Source: JBOFCO01 sp051646105 (GTDB taxonomy: Bacteria > Pseudomonadota > Alphaproteobacteria > Rhodobacterales > Rhodobacteraceae). From it: 25,767 nt of DNA. The translations under genes and the position numbers were made by a program. Each line of letters starts with the position of its first letter. The stretch's first letter is position 1. This document shows, one piece after another, positions 17,537 through 24,456 of the stretch. The stretch lies in the NCBI GenBank assembly GCA_051646105.1, contig JBOFCO010000034.1, forward strand, positions 1 to 25,767, given 5' to 3'. Under the pieces are notes generated by a model, which ran no database searches, had not been told where the DNA came from, and worked only from the letters and a program-made list of their open reading frames with translations.

Positions 17537-18679
17537 CTACCACCGCGCCTTGCTGGCAATCACATCGCGGTCGATGCGGTCGGCATAGCGGATCACCGTC
17601 GCCTCGATTTCGCCCATCAGCCCGTCTTCCAGCGTGATCGGGGCAAAGCCCAGTGATCGCAGGCCCGCATTCGACACACGCAGGTTGTTCTCCGCCGCTT
17701 CCTTACGGGGGTTGGGCAGGTTTTCCACCGTGCAGCCGGTCTTGCAATGCAGCATCTCCGCCAGATTGCGTACGGTATGCACCTCGGCCACCTGATTGAA
17801 CACGCGCGGGCGGGTCGTGGTTTCCGGCGGGGTTTCTGCCGCCAGTCCGACGCAGCGGGCGGTGTCCTGGATATGGATGAAGGCGCGGCTTTGCCCGCCG
17901 GTCCCGTAGACGGTTAGCGGATAGCCGATCTGAGACTGCACGATCAACCGGTTCAGCACCGTGCCGTATTCGCCGTCATAGTCGAAGCGGTTGATCAGGT
18001 CTTCGCTGGTTCGGGTGATATCGGTATCCGTTCCCCAGACGATGCCCTGATGCAGGTCGGTGACGGCGAAACCCCAGTTTTTCACGTAAAACTGCATCAG
18101 CACATGATCCAGAACTTTGGTCATGTGGTAGATTGAACCGGGATTGCCTGGATAGGGGATGGTCACATCCTTGCTGGTCTGGCGCACGGTGATGTCCAGA
18201 TATCCTTCGGGGATTTCGCCGAAATCGTCATTGTAGCCGTAAACCCCCATCGTGCCCAGATGCACCACATGCGGGCGCAGCTTCAGTTCCACCAGACTGG
18301 AAAACAGGTTGTTGGTGCCCGACATGTTGTTATCGACGGTGTATTTCCGCTGCCGGTCGCCCAGCATCGAATAGGGGGCGGATCGCTGTTCGGCAAAATG
18401 CACCACGCAATCGGGCCGGAAATCGGCCAGAATGCCTTGCAGCCGCATATCCTCTGTCGCGACATCGCATTGCGCGAACTGCACATCACCCACGGCTTTT
18501 GCCGCGGCCACCCGCCGTTCGATACTGCGGATCGGGGTCAGCGAAGGCGCGGAAAGCTGGTCGGCAATCGCCCTGCGCACCAGATTGTCGACGATCAGCA
18601 CCTGATGCCCGCGCGCCGCCAGATGCAGCGCCGTCGGCCAGCCGCAAAAGCCGTCGCCCCCCAGAACCATCGTTTTCAT
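17537..18679 (-). CDS. sqdB: UDP-sulfoquinovose synthase
   Basis: Combines UDP-glucose and sulfite into UDP-sulfoquinovose using NAD+. The 380-aa product follows the SQD1/SqdB family closely: GGDGFCGWPTALHLAARGH (7-25), LIVDNLVRR, SLTPIRSI (46-53), HFAEQRSAPYSM (94-105), TMGVYG with T143, the Y184-x3-K188 pair (IYHMTK), HQGIVWGTDTD and NRFDYDGEYGTVLNR. T143/Y184/K188 correspond to the catalytic Thr/Tyr/Lys of plant SQD1. These blocks separate it from GalE-type epimerases. The ATG at 18679 has GAGG 6 bases upstream. It heads a five-gene reverse operon of polysaccharide-type enzymes rather than the usual sulfolipid genes, and faces a 411-bp intergenic region that should hold the promoter. Use in a glycan rather than in sulfolipid is inferred. 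Confidence 0.88.
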   Translation of the reverse strand: MKTMVLGGDGFCGWPTALHLAARGHQVLIVDNLVRRAIADQLSAPSLTPIRSIERRVAAAKAVGDVQFAQCDVATEDMRLQGILADFRPDCVVHFAEQRSAPYSMLGDRQRKYTVDNNMSGTNNLFSSLVELKLRPHVVHLGTMGVYGYNDDFGEIPEGYLDITVRQTSKDVTIPYPGNPGSIYHMTKVLDHVLMQFYVKNWGFAVTDLHQGIVWGTDTDITRTSEDLINRFDYDGEYGTVLNRLIVQSQIGYPLTVYGTGGQSRAFIHIQDTARCVGLAAETPPETTTRPRVFNQVAEVHTVRNLAEMLHCKTGCTVENLPNPRKEAAENNLRVSNAGLRSLGFAPITLEDGLMGEIEATVIRYADRIDRDVIASKARW

Positions 18680-19090
18680 GTCGAACCTCACCGCATGTCT
18701 GTGTTGCGGCAAGGCTTAGTCCACCGGGCTGCGGACGCAAGTGAGGGCATGCCGCATGACTGGATTTCGGTCGCAAATGCTGCGGTTTCCCGGACATTTC
18801 CGCGAAATTCCTGCGACAGGTCGCGTTGCCTTGCGTGCATGGGACATTTTCCCCTGTTCAAAAGCCGGGTTCACGATGTCGTCGCAGGTTACGCGCGGTT
18901 GGTTAATTTTCCACGGCTGCGCGTGGCAGTCCGGCGCAGGCTTGGCTATCAGGATTTGAATGGAATAATATATAAATATTTCAATAGCTTGATGAGGGGG
19001 GATTGCAAATCTTGCATCTGGCATTCTGCAAGCCAGCCTTTGGCAAAGGCGCCATTTTTTCCGGTTCTGTACCGAAACCGATTCGCCGCG
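18680..19090. other. 411-bp intergenic region with AT-rich core
   Basis: No convincing gene lies here. It must contain the promoter of the sqdB operon (reverse) and the 3' end of the M10 protease transcript. Bases ~18955-18990 are strikingly AT-rich (runs such as AATAATATATAAATATT) against a GC-rich background, as seen at promoters or at sites of AT-preferring silencers such as the MucR/Ros regulators of alphaproteobacterial polysaccharide genes; the binding idea is inference. The right part holds nested inverted repeats (CTTGCA 19011/TGCAAG 19027; CTGGC 19018/GCCAG 19032). Confidence 0.6.
18978..19060 (+). ncRNA. Speculative small RNA in the sqdB-protease gap
   Basis: On the forward strand TTGGCT (18942-18947) and TAATAT (18966-18971), spaced 18 bp, could form a promoter starting near 18978. 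An ~83-base transcript would contain a G-run (GAGGGGGG), a CTGGC/GCCAG hairpin and end in a hairpin (GCCTTT-GGC-AAAGGC, 19036-19050) followed by TTTTTT (19055-19060). No forward gene otherwise needs this terminator. No known RNA family is recognised; the call rests only on these signals. Confidence 0.2.
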
Positions 19091-20833
19091 TCAGCCGAAC
19101 AGGAAGAAGTCGCCCGCATCCAGCTTGTCCAGATCAAAGCTGGTTATTTCCAGCCGGTCCGTTTCGGACAACCGGACAAAAACATCGCCTGCCGTTTCCC
19201 AGGCGCGGGCAAGCAGATCCTCGAAGCTTCCAAAGCCGAAGGCCGACAGGTCTATATGGTCCAGACCATTCTGGAAGTCGGCGATGCGGTCGATGCCACA
19301 GCCGCGACCAAAAATGAATGTGTCGCCGTCGCCCTGCCCGTAAAGCACGTCGCTTCCCACGCCGCCAACAAGTTTGTCCTGACCAGAGCCGCCCATCAGC
19401 GTATCGCTGCCAATGCCACCGTCGAGGCTGTCCTGGCCCGTTCCCCCCTCCAGCCTGTCATTGCTGGCGTCACCTGAAAGCGTGTCGTTGCCGGGGTCGC
19501 CAAGCAGCGTGTCCTGTCCATTCCCGCCAGCGATCTGGTCGTTGTCTTCACCCCCCGAAACGCGATCGTTCCCGCTGCCGCCCAGAAGGGTGTCGTTGCC
19601 CTTCATTCCCTGCAGAGTATCATTGCCGACGGCGCCATCGATCTGGTTGCCGCCACTCTCGCCAATCAAACGGTCACTATAGCGCGATCCGACGATATTC
19701 TCGATACTGTCCAGCCGGTCGGACCCTTGCCCGCCGGAAGCCGCGCCGGTGCCGAGGTCAACGTTGACACCATAGGTCGCCGTATCGAAGCGTACGGTGT
19801 CGCGGCCGGCGCCACCGTTGATCGTGTCATTGCCCAGCCCGCCGTCCAGGGTGTTGTCCGCATCGTTCCCGGTGATTTTGTCGCGACCGGCCCCGGTACG
19901 CAGGTTTTCGATCACCGTGCCACGAGCAATGCTCAGGTTTCCGGTCAACCCGCGAAACGAGGAAATTCCTTCCTCGACCAAAGTCACAACGGCATCGTGC
20001 CGGAACAGCGACAGGTCAAGCAGATCGGTGCCGCCGTCATCAAGGATGGTAAAGGTGACAGGGCCATTCAGTTTGAACACAAGGTCGTAAATGCCGCCCG
20101 CCGTGCTGTTGCGGCCATAGACCGTGTCACCGCCCCGCAGCCCGCCAACCGAACCGTAAAGCTTCTGCACCGCCAGTATATCGGCAATCATCGGCGTGAC
20201 GGCAAAGGCAAAAGAGGCATCGACATAGGTGTTCGCCGTCTGCGAGAAATAGGACATCAGGCTGGCCTGCCAGCTGTCGTTCAGATAGTGGTTGTCTTTG
20301 CCCCAGTCGGCGCTGGCGTTGTAGTTTCCGGCGTGACCCAGACCCAGGGCATGGCCGATTTCGTGCAGGTAGGTCTGGAAGACATAACTGTCGAGCTGCC
20401 CTTCATCGCCCGTCAGCCAGCTGCTGTGGATGTTGACTTCTGCCGATCGGATGGAGCCCTGAAACGTCAGCGTGCTGGTAAAGGCCCCCAGTTCATCGTC
20501 ATCGAAAACGATCTGCGGCTTGCCGCCGCCCGGTCGCGGCGCAGTCGAGAAAGTTATGCCGGTGATATCGGTCCAGGTGTCGAGTGCTGCCCTGGCAAAG
20601 AACTTTCCCGCGGTGTTCAGCCCCGACAGGCTGACATAGATCGTGCCGCCGGGTTGAATGTCGAAGGACCGGTCATAGCCACCCCAGTATCCGTGGGTAA
20701 GCTGACGGGCAATCTGGTCGTTCGTATACACCGGCAGACCGCCTGACACGGTCAGGTCGGTTGCCGTGTCCGCAGGCACCGCATAGGCGCAATCGGTTGC
20801 AAAAGGGTTCACCTGAGCACACAGCGTACACAT
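19091..20833 (-). CDS. Serralysin-like M10 metalloprotease with RTX repeats
   Basis: A 580-aa predicted secreted zinc protease. The zinc site HEIGHALGLGH (H157, H161, H167) and a Met-turn (SLMSYFSQ, M193) are complete, so it should be active. Then follow an M10 C-terminal-type beta region and, from about 315 to 505, glycine/aspartate nonapeptides (GGxGxDxLx type) that bind calcium. The C-terminus (ADFQNGLDHIDLSAFGF ... LDAGDFFLFG) resembles RTX type I secretion tails; there is no Sec signal. The ATG at 20833 has GAGG 9 bases upstream and gives the short MCTLCA start seen in related Rhodobacterales proteases; the ATG at 20914 would add 27 residues without homology. No type I secretion genes or inhibitor are nearby. 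It may trim matrix or other secreted proteins. It lies just downstream of the phosphoglycosyl transferase on the same strand. Confidence 0.9.
   Translation of the reverse strand: MCTLCAQVNPFATDCAYAVPADTATDLTVSGGLPVYTNDQIARQLTHGYWGGYDRSFDIQPGGTIYVSLSGLNTAGKFFARAALDTWTDITGITFSTAPRPGGGKPQIVFDDDELGAFTSTLTFQGSIRSAEVNIHSSWLTGDEGQLDSYVFQTYLHEIGHALGLGHAGNYNASADWGKDNHYLNDSWQASLMSYFSQTANTYVDASFAFAVTPMIADILAVQKLYGSVGGLRGGDTVYGRNSTAGGIYDLVFKLNGPVTFTILDDGGTDLLDLSLFRHDAVVTLVEEGISSFRGLTGNLSIARGTVIENLRTGAGRDKITGNDADNTLDGGLGNDTINGGAGRDTVRFDTATYGVNVDLGTGAASGGQGSDRLDSIENIVGSRYSDRLIGESGGNQIDGAVGNDTLQGMKGNDTLLGGSGNDRVSGGEDNDQIAGGNGQDTLLGDPGNDTLSGDASNDRLEGGTGQDSLDGGIGSDTLMGGSGQDKLVGGVGSDVLYGQGDGDTFIFGRGCGIDRIADFQNGLDHIDLSAFGFGSFEDLLARAWETAGDVFVRLSETDRLEITSFDLDKLDAGDFFLFG
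19319..19891 (-). repeat. RTX calcium-binding nonapeptide repeat region
   Basis: Degenerate tandem 27-bp units inside the protease gene (residues ~315-505), encoding GGxGNDTLx-type motifs. They are protein repeats conserved at the amino-acid level, diverged in DNA. Confidence 0.8.
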
Positions 20834-20926
20834 CGAGACGGGCCTCACAACGCGGACCTCGCGCCGGACGGACGCGATTCGGGGCATACTGTGCAGCTTG
20901 GCGGGGACGGGCAACCCGAGGCGTCA

Positions 20927-21643
20927 TCAAATCTGTCTCATACCCGGTAACATATGCCTTTTGGTCGCGCTTTCAGCAATTAGTGGGGTATTGTTTAATA
21001 TTTCACACAACGTAAGGTAGATTATGATCGCATCCAGCCAAGGACTTGCATGCCGCTGATACACAAGATCAAGCTGTGCCTTTCGCCAAATGCACCGTCG
21101 GCGGTAGATCGTATCGGCTTCTTCCGGAGAGTTCGCACGCGACAACAAGGTTGCCTCGTGCCGCAGGAAGACGACCGTTGCCAGCCCCGTCACACCGGGC
21201 CGGTGCCGCAGGACGCGGGCATAGGTTTTCGGTGCGGCCAGCGTGTAGCGGCGCAGCGGCGGCCGGGGCCCGACAAAGCCCATGTCACCCCGCAGGATGT
21301 TCCAAAGCTGTGGCAGTTCATCCAGTCTGCTGAGCCGCAGGAAACGTCCCAGCCGGGTGACATCCTGCCGGTCACACGGCGAAAGCAGCCGTGCCGTCGC
21401 TCCGCAATCTGTCCGTCTCATGCTGCGGAATTTCCAGAGCGTAAAGCACCGCTCAACGGTTGCCATGCGTTCTGCCCCATAGAACACGGGGCGACCATCA
21501 CAGATCAGCACAGCCAGCCCGGTGGCAACCAATATCGGCCACAACAGGGCCAGCAGCGTCAGGGCAAGAATAACATCGCAGACCCGTGCGCCGCGCCAGC
21601 CAGCCGTATATTCGATCCTGTTGCGGTTCAGACCACCGCCCAT
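20927..21643 (-). CDS. Small phosphoglycosyl transferase (bacterial sugar transferase)
   Basis: A 238-aa monotopic phosphoglycosyl transferase that would move a sugar-1-phosphate from a nucleotide sugar to undecaprenyl phosphate, the first step of glycan assembly. It has one N-terminal hydrophobic segment (about 23-48, VILALTLLALLWPILVATGLAVL), the KFRSM motif (71-75), the catalytic Asp-Glu dyad D108/E109 in SRLDELPQLWNILRGDM, and VGPRP (124-128). It lacks the four-helix N-terminal domain of WcaJ/WbaP and so resembles the short PglC/ExoY-type forms, with an extra ~90-residue C-terminal part. The ATG at 21643 has GGGG 6 bases upstream; a TTG at 21667 is possible. It is divergent from the beta-propeller RTX gene with a 96-bp gap. 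Confidence 0.9.
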   Translation of the reverse strand: MGGGLNRNRIEYTAGWRGARVCDVILALTLLALLWPILVATGLAVLICDGRPVFYGAERMATVERCFTLWKFRSMRRTDCGATARLLSPCDRQDVTRLGRFLRLSRLDELPQLWNILRGDMGFVGPRPPLRRYTLAAPKTYARVLRHRPGVTGLATVVFLRHEATLLSRANSPEEADTIYRRRCIWRKAQLDLVYQRHASPWLDAIIIYLTLCEILNNTPLIAESATKRHMLPGMRQI

Positions 21644-21739
21644 GCAAATCCCCGGTGTTTTATACAACTTTCCAAAGTTTGCATTGCAGGGATGAGCTTT
21701 TTCTTAACGCCTGTCGGACAGCCTGACGCCGGGTGAAAA

Positions 21740-23251
21740 ATGGTGGGGGTGAAAGTGGTTGCTTTCACGCATGTGGGCACGTTGTGGCCCACGCAAAACG
21801 CGCATCTCTATGGGGTGTCGGGGCTGAAGGTCATGCTGGTTGGCACGGCTTTCAAGCTGTTTTCGGTCTCGCAGGCGGATGGGGGTCTGACGGCCTTCAA
21901 CATTCCTGCCAGCGGTATAGCCACATTCAATTCGGCGCTGGATTACACGGCAGTCACCGGCACGCTGGGGGCGGTCGGGCTGACCTCTGCGGTGCTGGCG
22001 GGAAAGGTGGTTCTGATCCCGGCGGGCCGATATGACGACAGCCTTGCCCTGCACAAGGTCGGAACGACAGGCGGCTTCGGTGGCACGGTCGCGCCTTTTC
22101 CGGGTTCGGCACAAGGATATGTGACAGGCTCCGTCGTGGTGAAGCAGAACGGGGCGGAATATCTGGTCACCGCCGAATGGGGCAGGGAGGGCATCACCAC
22201 ATGGAAGGTGAATGCCAATCTGACACTGACGCAGGTGGCGTGGTTGCGGGACACCGATACGGCCTATACCGCCGATGTGGCCGCCATGGCCAGTGTCACC
22301 TGCTACAGCAAGACCTTTGTGCTGACGGCATCGGCGGGCGAAAACGGGCTGACGGCGCATTATCTGAAGAACACTGGCGCCTTCACCACATATGGCAGCA
22401 TCGGTGCCGCTGACGGGGTGGGGATCGACACGCCTTCTGCCTTGGGAACGCTGGTTGTGGGCGGTCAGGCATATGCCGTGCTTGGTTCGGCGGGAAGCAG
22501 CTCTCTGTCCGTATTCAATCTGGCCAGCACCGGTGCGCTGACCCTGACCGATCACCGGATAGACGATCTGAACACGCGCTTTGCCGATGTGTCCGCGATT
22601 GAAACGTTCAGAGTCCAGGGACGGGGTTTTGTTCTGGCGGGCGGAAGCGATGGCGGCATATCGCTTTTCGAACTTCTGCCCGGCGGCAAGCTGCTTTATC
22701 GCAGCCAAATCGTAGACAATGATAGCCTTGCTATGGACAATGTTTCCTCAATCGAAACATTAGTCCAGGGAGTGAAAGTCAAGCTTTGGGTGGCTTCGGC
22801 CAATGAACATGGCATCAGCCAGTTCGGACTGGATTTCACCGGCTTTACCACACCGCTGATGGGCACCCGCTACGCCGAAACGCTGACCGGCGGCACCGGC
22901 GCCGACCTGCTTTACGGCTGGCGCGGCAACGATACGCTATCCGGGGGTGCCGGTGCCGATGTGCTGATGGACGGCCCTGGCAGCGATGTGATGTGGGGTG
23001 GCGCGGGGTACGATACTTTCGTTTTGGAGGATGACTGGTATTCCGACACCATCCGCGATTATCAGAAGGGCATCGACCGGCTCGACCTTTCTGCCTGGGA
23101 CATGCTTTACAGCAAGGGTCAGCTTGAAATCGTGCCGAAAAGCTATGGCGCGGCGATCCTGTACAAACATCACTGGCTGGGCATCTACACCGCCGATGGC
23201 ACGTCGCTGTCGGCGCTTGATTTCAGGGACAGCGATTTCCTGCTGAACTGA
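21740..23251 (+). CDS. Secreted RTX protein with seven-fold (beta-propeller-like) N-terminal domain
   Basis: A 503-aa protein I recognise only in part. Residues ~31-370 contain seven repeats of about 51 residues; each has a strand ending near [VL]x[AG]S/E followed by GLT/GIS-x-[FWY]-x-[LIV]. Examples are GGLTAFNI (48), REGITTWKV (149), ENGLTAHYL (201), SSSLSVFNL (253), DGGISLFEL (304) and EHGISQFGL (356), with a divergent DDSLALHKV (99). This periodicity fits a seven-bladed beta-propeller. Residues ~382-427 are a short RTX block (GGTGADLLYGWRGNDTLSGG), and the tail (YQKGIDRLDLSAWD ... FRDSDFLLN) resembles the protease's secretion tail. No Sec signal is seen, so type I secretion is likely. Ligand or enzymatic role is unknown. 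The ATG at 21740 has only a weak GGGTG site. A strong hairpin follows the stop. Confidence 0.8.
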   Translation: MVGVKVVAFTHVGTLWPTQNAHLYGVSGLKVMLVGTAFKLFSVSQADGGLTAFNIPASGIATFNSALDYTAVTGTLGAVGLTSAVLAGKVVLIPAGRYDDSLALHKVGTTGGFGGTVAPFPGSAQGYVTGSVVVKQNGAEYLVTAEWGREGITTWKVNANLTLTQVAWLRDTDTAYTADVAAMASVTCYSKTFVLTASAGENGLTAHYLKNTGAFTTYGSIGAADGVGIDTPSALGTLVVGGQAYAVLGSAGSSSLSVFNLASTGALTLTDHRIDDLNTRFADVSAIETFRVQGRGFVLAGGSDGGISLFELLPGGKLLYRSQIVDNDSLAMDNVSSIETLVQGVKVKLWVASANEHGISQFGLDFTGFTTPLMGTRYAETLTGGTGADLLYGWRGNDTLSGGAGADVLMDGPGSDVMWGGAGYDTFVLEDDWYSDTIRDYQKGIDRLDLSAWDMLYSKGQLEIVPKSYGAAILYKHHWLGIYTADGTSLSALDFRDSDFLLN

Positions 23252-23258
23252 CCGGGTG

Positions 23259-23285
23259 GAAGGGGGCGCAGGACATGCCCCCTTC
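23259..23285. terminator. Bidirectional hairpin terminator between RTX gene and alcohol dehydrogenase
   Basis: A perfect 9-bp inverted repeat (GAAGGGGGC at 23259-23267, GCCCCCTTC at 23277-23285) with a 9-base loop fills the 43-bp gap between the two convergent stop codons. It has no T-run on either side. Its position between converging genes makes a shared terminator the natural reading. Confidence 0.65.
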
Positions 23286-23294
23286 GGCGTTGCG

Positions 23295-24455
23295 TCACAT
23301 GCAGGCCTGATAGAGCGCGCGCGTGTTTTCACGGGTCATCGCCACGGGATTTCCCCCGCAGGACGGGTCTTCAAGCGCCATTTCGGTAAGCTCGTCCAGC
23401 CGTGCGGGGTCCACTCCCATTGCGGTCAGGTTCGAGGGGATGGCAAGGGTTTCGCGCAGGCTCATCACCCTGGCCCTGAACCCGTCGAACCCGCCCGCGA
23501 TCCCCAGATAGGCGGCGGCCTTCTCTATCCGGTCCTCGATGGCGGCGCGGTTGAAATCCAGCACCATGGGCATGACCACGGCATTCGTGGTGCCATGATG
23601 CGTGCCATAGACCGCGCCGACCGGGTGGGACAGCGAATGGATCGCCCCCAGCCCCTTCTGGAAGGCGACCGCGCCCATGGCTGCCGCGCTCATCATATGG
23701 GCGCGGGCGTCAAGATTGCCGGGATCGGCATAGACGACGGGCAGGTTTTCAAACACCAGCCGCATCCCTTCCAGCGCGATGCCCTGCGACATCGGATGAT
23801 AGAACGGGCTGCAATAGGCTTCCAGACAATGCGCCAGCGCATCCATGCCGGTGCCTGCCGTGATGAATTTAGGCATCCCCACCGTCAGCGCCGGGTCGCA
23901 GATGGTGACGGCGGGCATCAGCTTGGGATGAAAGATGATCTTTTTCTTGTGCGTGGCCGAATTGGTCAGCACCCCGGCGCGGCCCACCTCTGACCCTGTG
24001 CCTGCGGTGGTGGGTACGGCGACGATGGGGGCGATCTTTGCGGCATCAGCGCGGGTGTACCAGTCGTCGATATCCTCCAGATCCCAGACAGAAAGATCGG
24101 GGCGCTGGTGCGCCATCAGCGCGACCATCTTGCCCAGGTCCAGCGCGGAGCCGCCGCCAAAGCAGATCACCCCATCATGACCGCCCGCCCTGTACACAGC
24201 GATCCCGGCGGCCATGTTCGCCTCGTTCGGGTTTGGGTCCACCTCGGAAAACATAGCCCGGCCAAGACCGGCCTTTTCCAGTACCGCCAGCGCATCGGCT
24301 GTGATCGGCAGGCCCGCCAGCGCCTTGTCTGTCACGAACAGCGGTTTTGCTATTCCCGCCGCGCGGCAGTGTTCGGCAAGCTCTGCAATCCGGCCCACGC
24401 CAAACTTGATCGCGGTCGGATAGGACCAGTTGCGGTTCGGAACATTGTGCGCCAT
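23295..24455 (-). CDS. Iron-containing alcohol dehydrogenase (group III)
   Basis: A 386-aa NAD(P)-dependent alcohol dehydrogenase. The nucleotide-binding GGGS lies at 100-103 with DLGK after it, PTTAGTGSEV at 148-157 is the family signature, and the metal ligands are visible as D205 and H209 (GMDALAHCLEAY), H273/H277 (AIHSLSHPVG) and H287 (GTHHGT). The ATG at 24455 lies 1 bp after the stop of the upstream aldehyde dehydrogenase, with GAAGG inside that gene's end as ribosome site, so the two are coupled. Together they would oxidise a primary alcohol through its aldehyde to the acid. In Rhodobacterales such pairs often sit with amine or amino-alcohol pathways, but the substrate cannot be read here. 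Confidence 0.93.
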   Translation of the reverse strand: MAHNVPNRNWSYPTAIKFGVGRIAELAEHCRAAGIAKPLFVTDKALAGLPITADALAVLEKAGLGRAMFSEVDPNPNEANMAAGIAVYRAGGHDGVICFGGGSALDLGKMVALMAHQRPDLSVWDLEDIDDWYTRADAAKIAPIVAVPTTAGTGSEVGRAGVLTNSATHKKKIIFHPKLMPAVTICDPALTVGMPKFITAGTGMDALAHCLEAYCSPFYHPMSQGIALEGMRLVFENLPVVYADPGNLDARAHMMSAAAMGAVAFQKGLGAIHSLSHPVGAVYGTHHGTTNAVVMPMVLDFNRAAIEDRIEKAAAYLGIAGGFDGFRARVMSLRETLAIPSNLTAMGVDPARLDELTEMALEDPSCGGNPVAMTRENTRALYQACM

Positions 24456-24456
24456 T

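Noticed and set aside
17537..18679. Reading this gene as a generic UDP-glucose 4-epimerase
   Set aside because: GGDGFCGWPT, HFAEQRSAPYSM and NRFDYDG blocks are specific to UDP-sulfoquinovose synthases and absent from GalE.
18716..19024. 102-codon reverse frame in the intergenic gap
   Set aside because: No ribosome site or recognisable domain, and it runs through the AT-rich tract and inverted repeats.
19036..19060. Hairpin plus T-run as the terminator of the M10 protease gene
   Set aside because: The T-run is on the forward strand; for the reverse-transcribed protease it would precede the hairpin as A's.
19319..19891. Tandem short repeats that might suggest a CRISPR or satellite array
   Set aside because: The period is a protein-level nonapeptide (RTX) with degenerate DNA and no spacers.
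18260..20746. Long forward open frames opposite sqdB and the M10 protease (18260-19477, 19727-20746)
   Set aside because: They mirror well-supported reverse genes with intact catalytic motifs, and the translated products show no recognisable fold.
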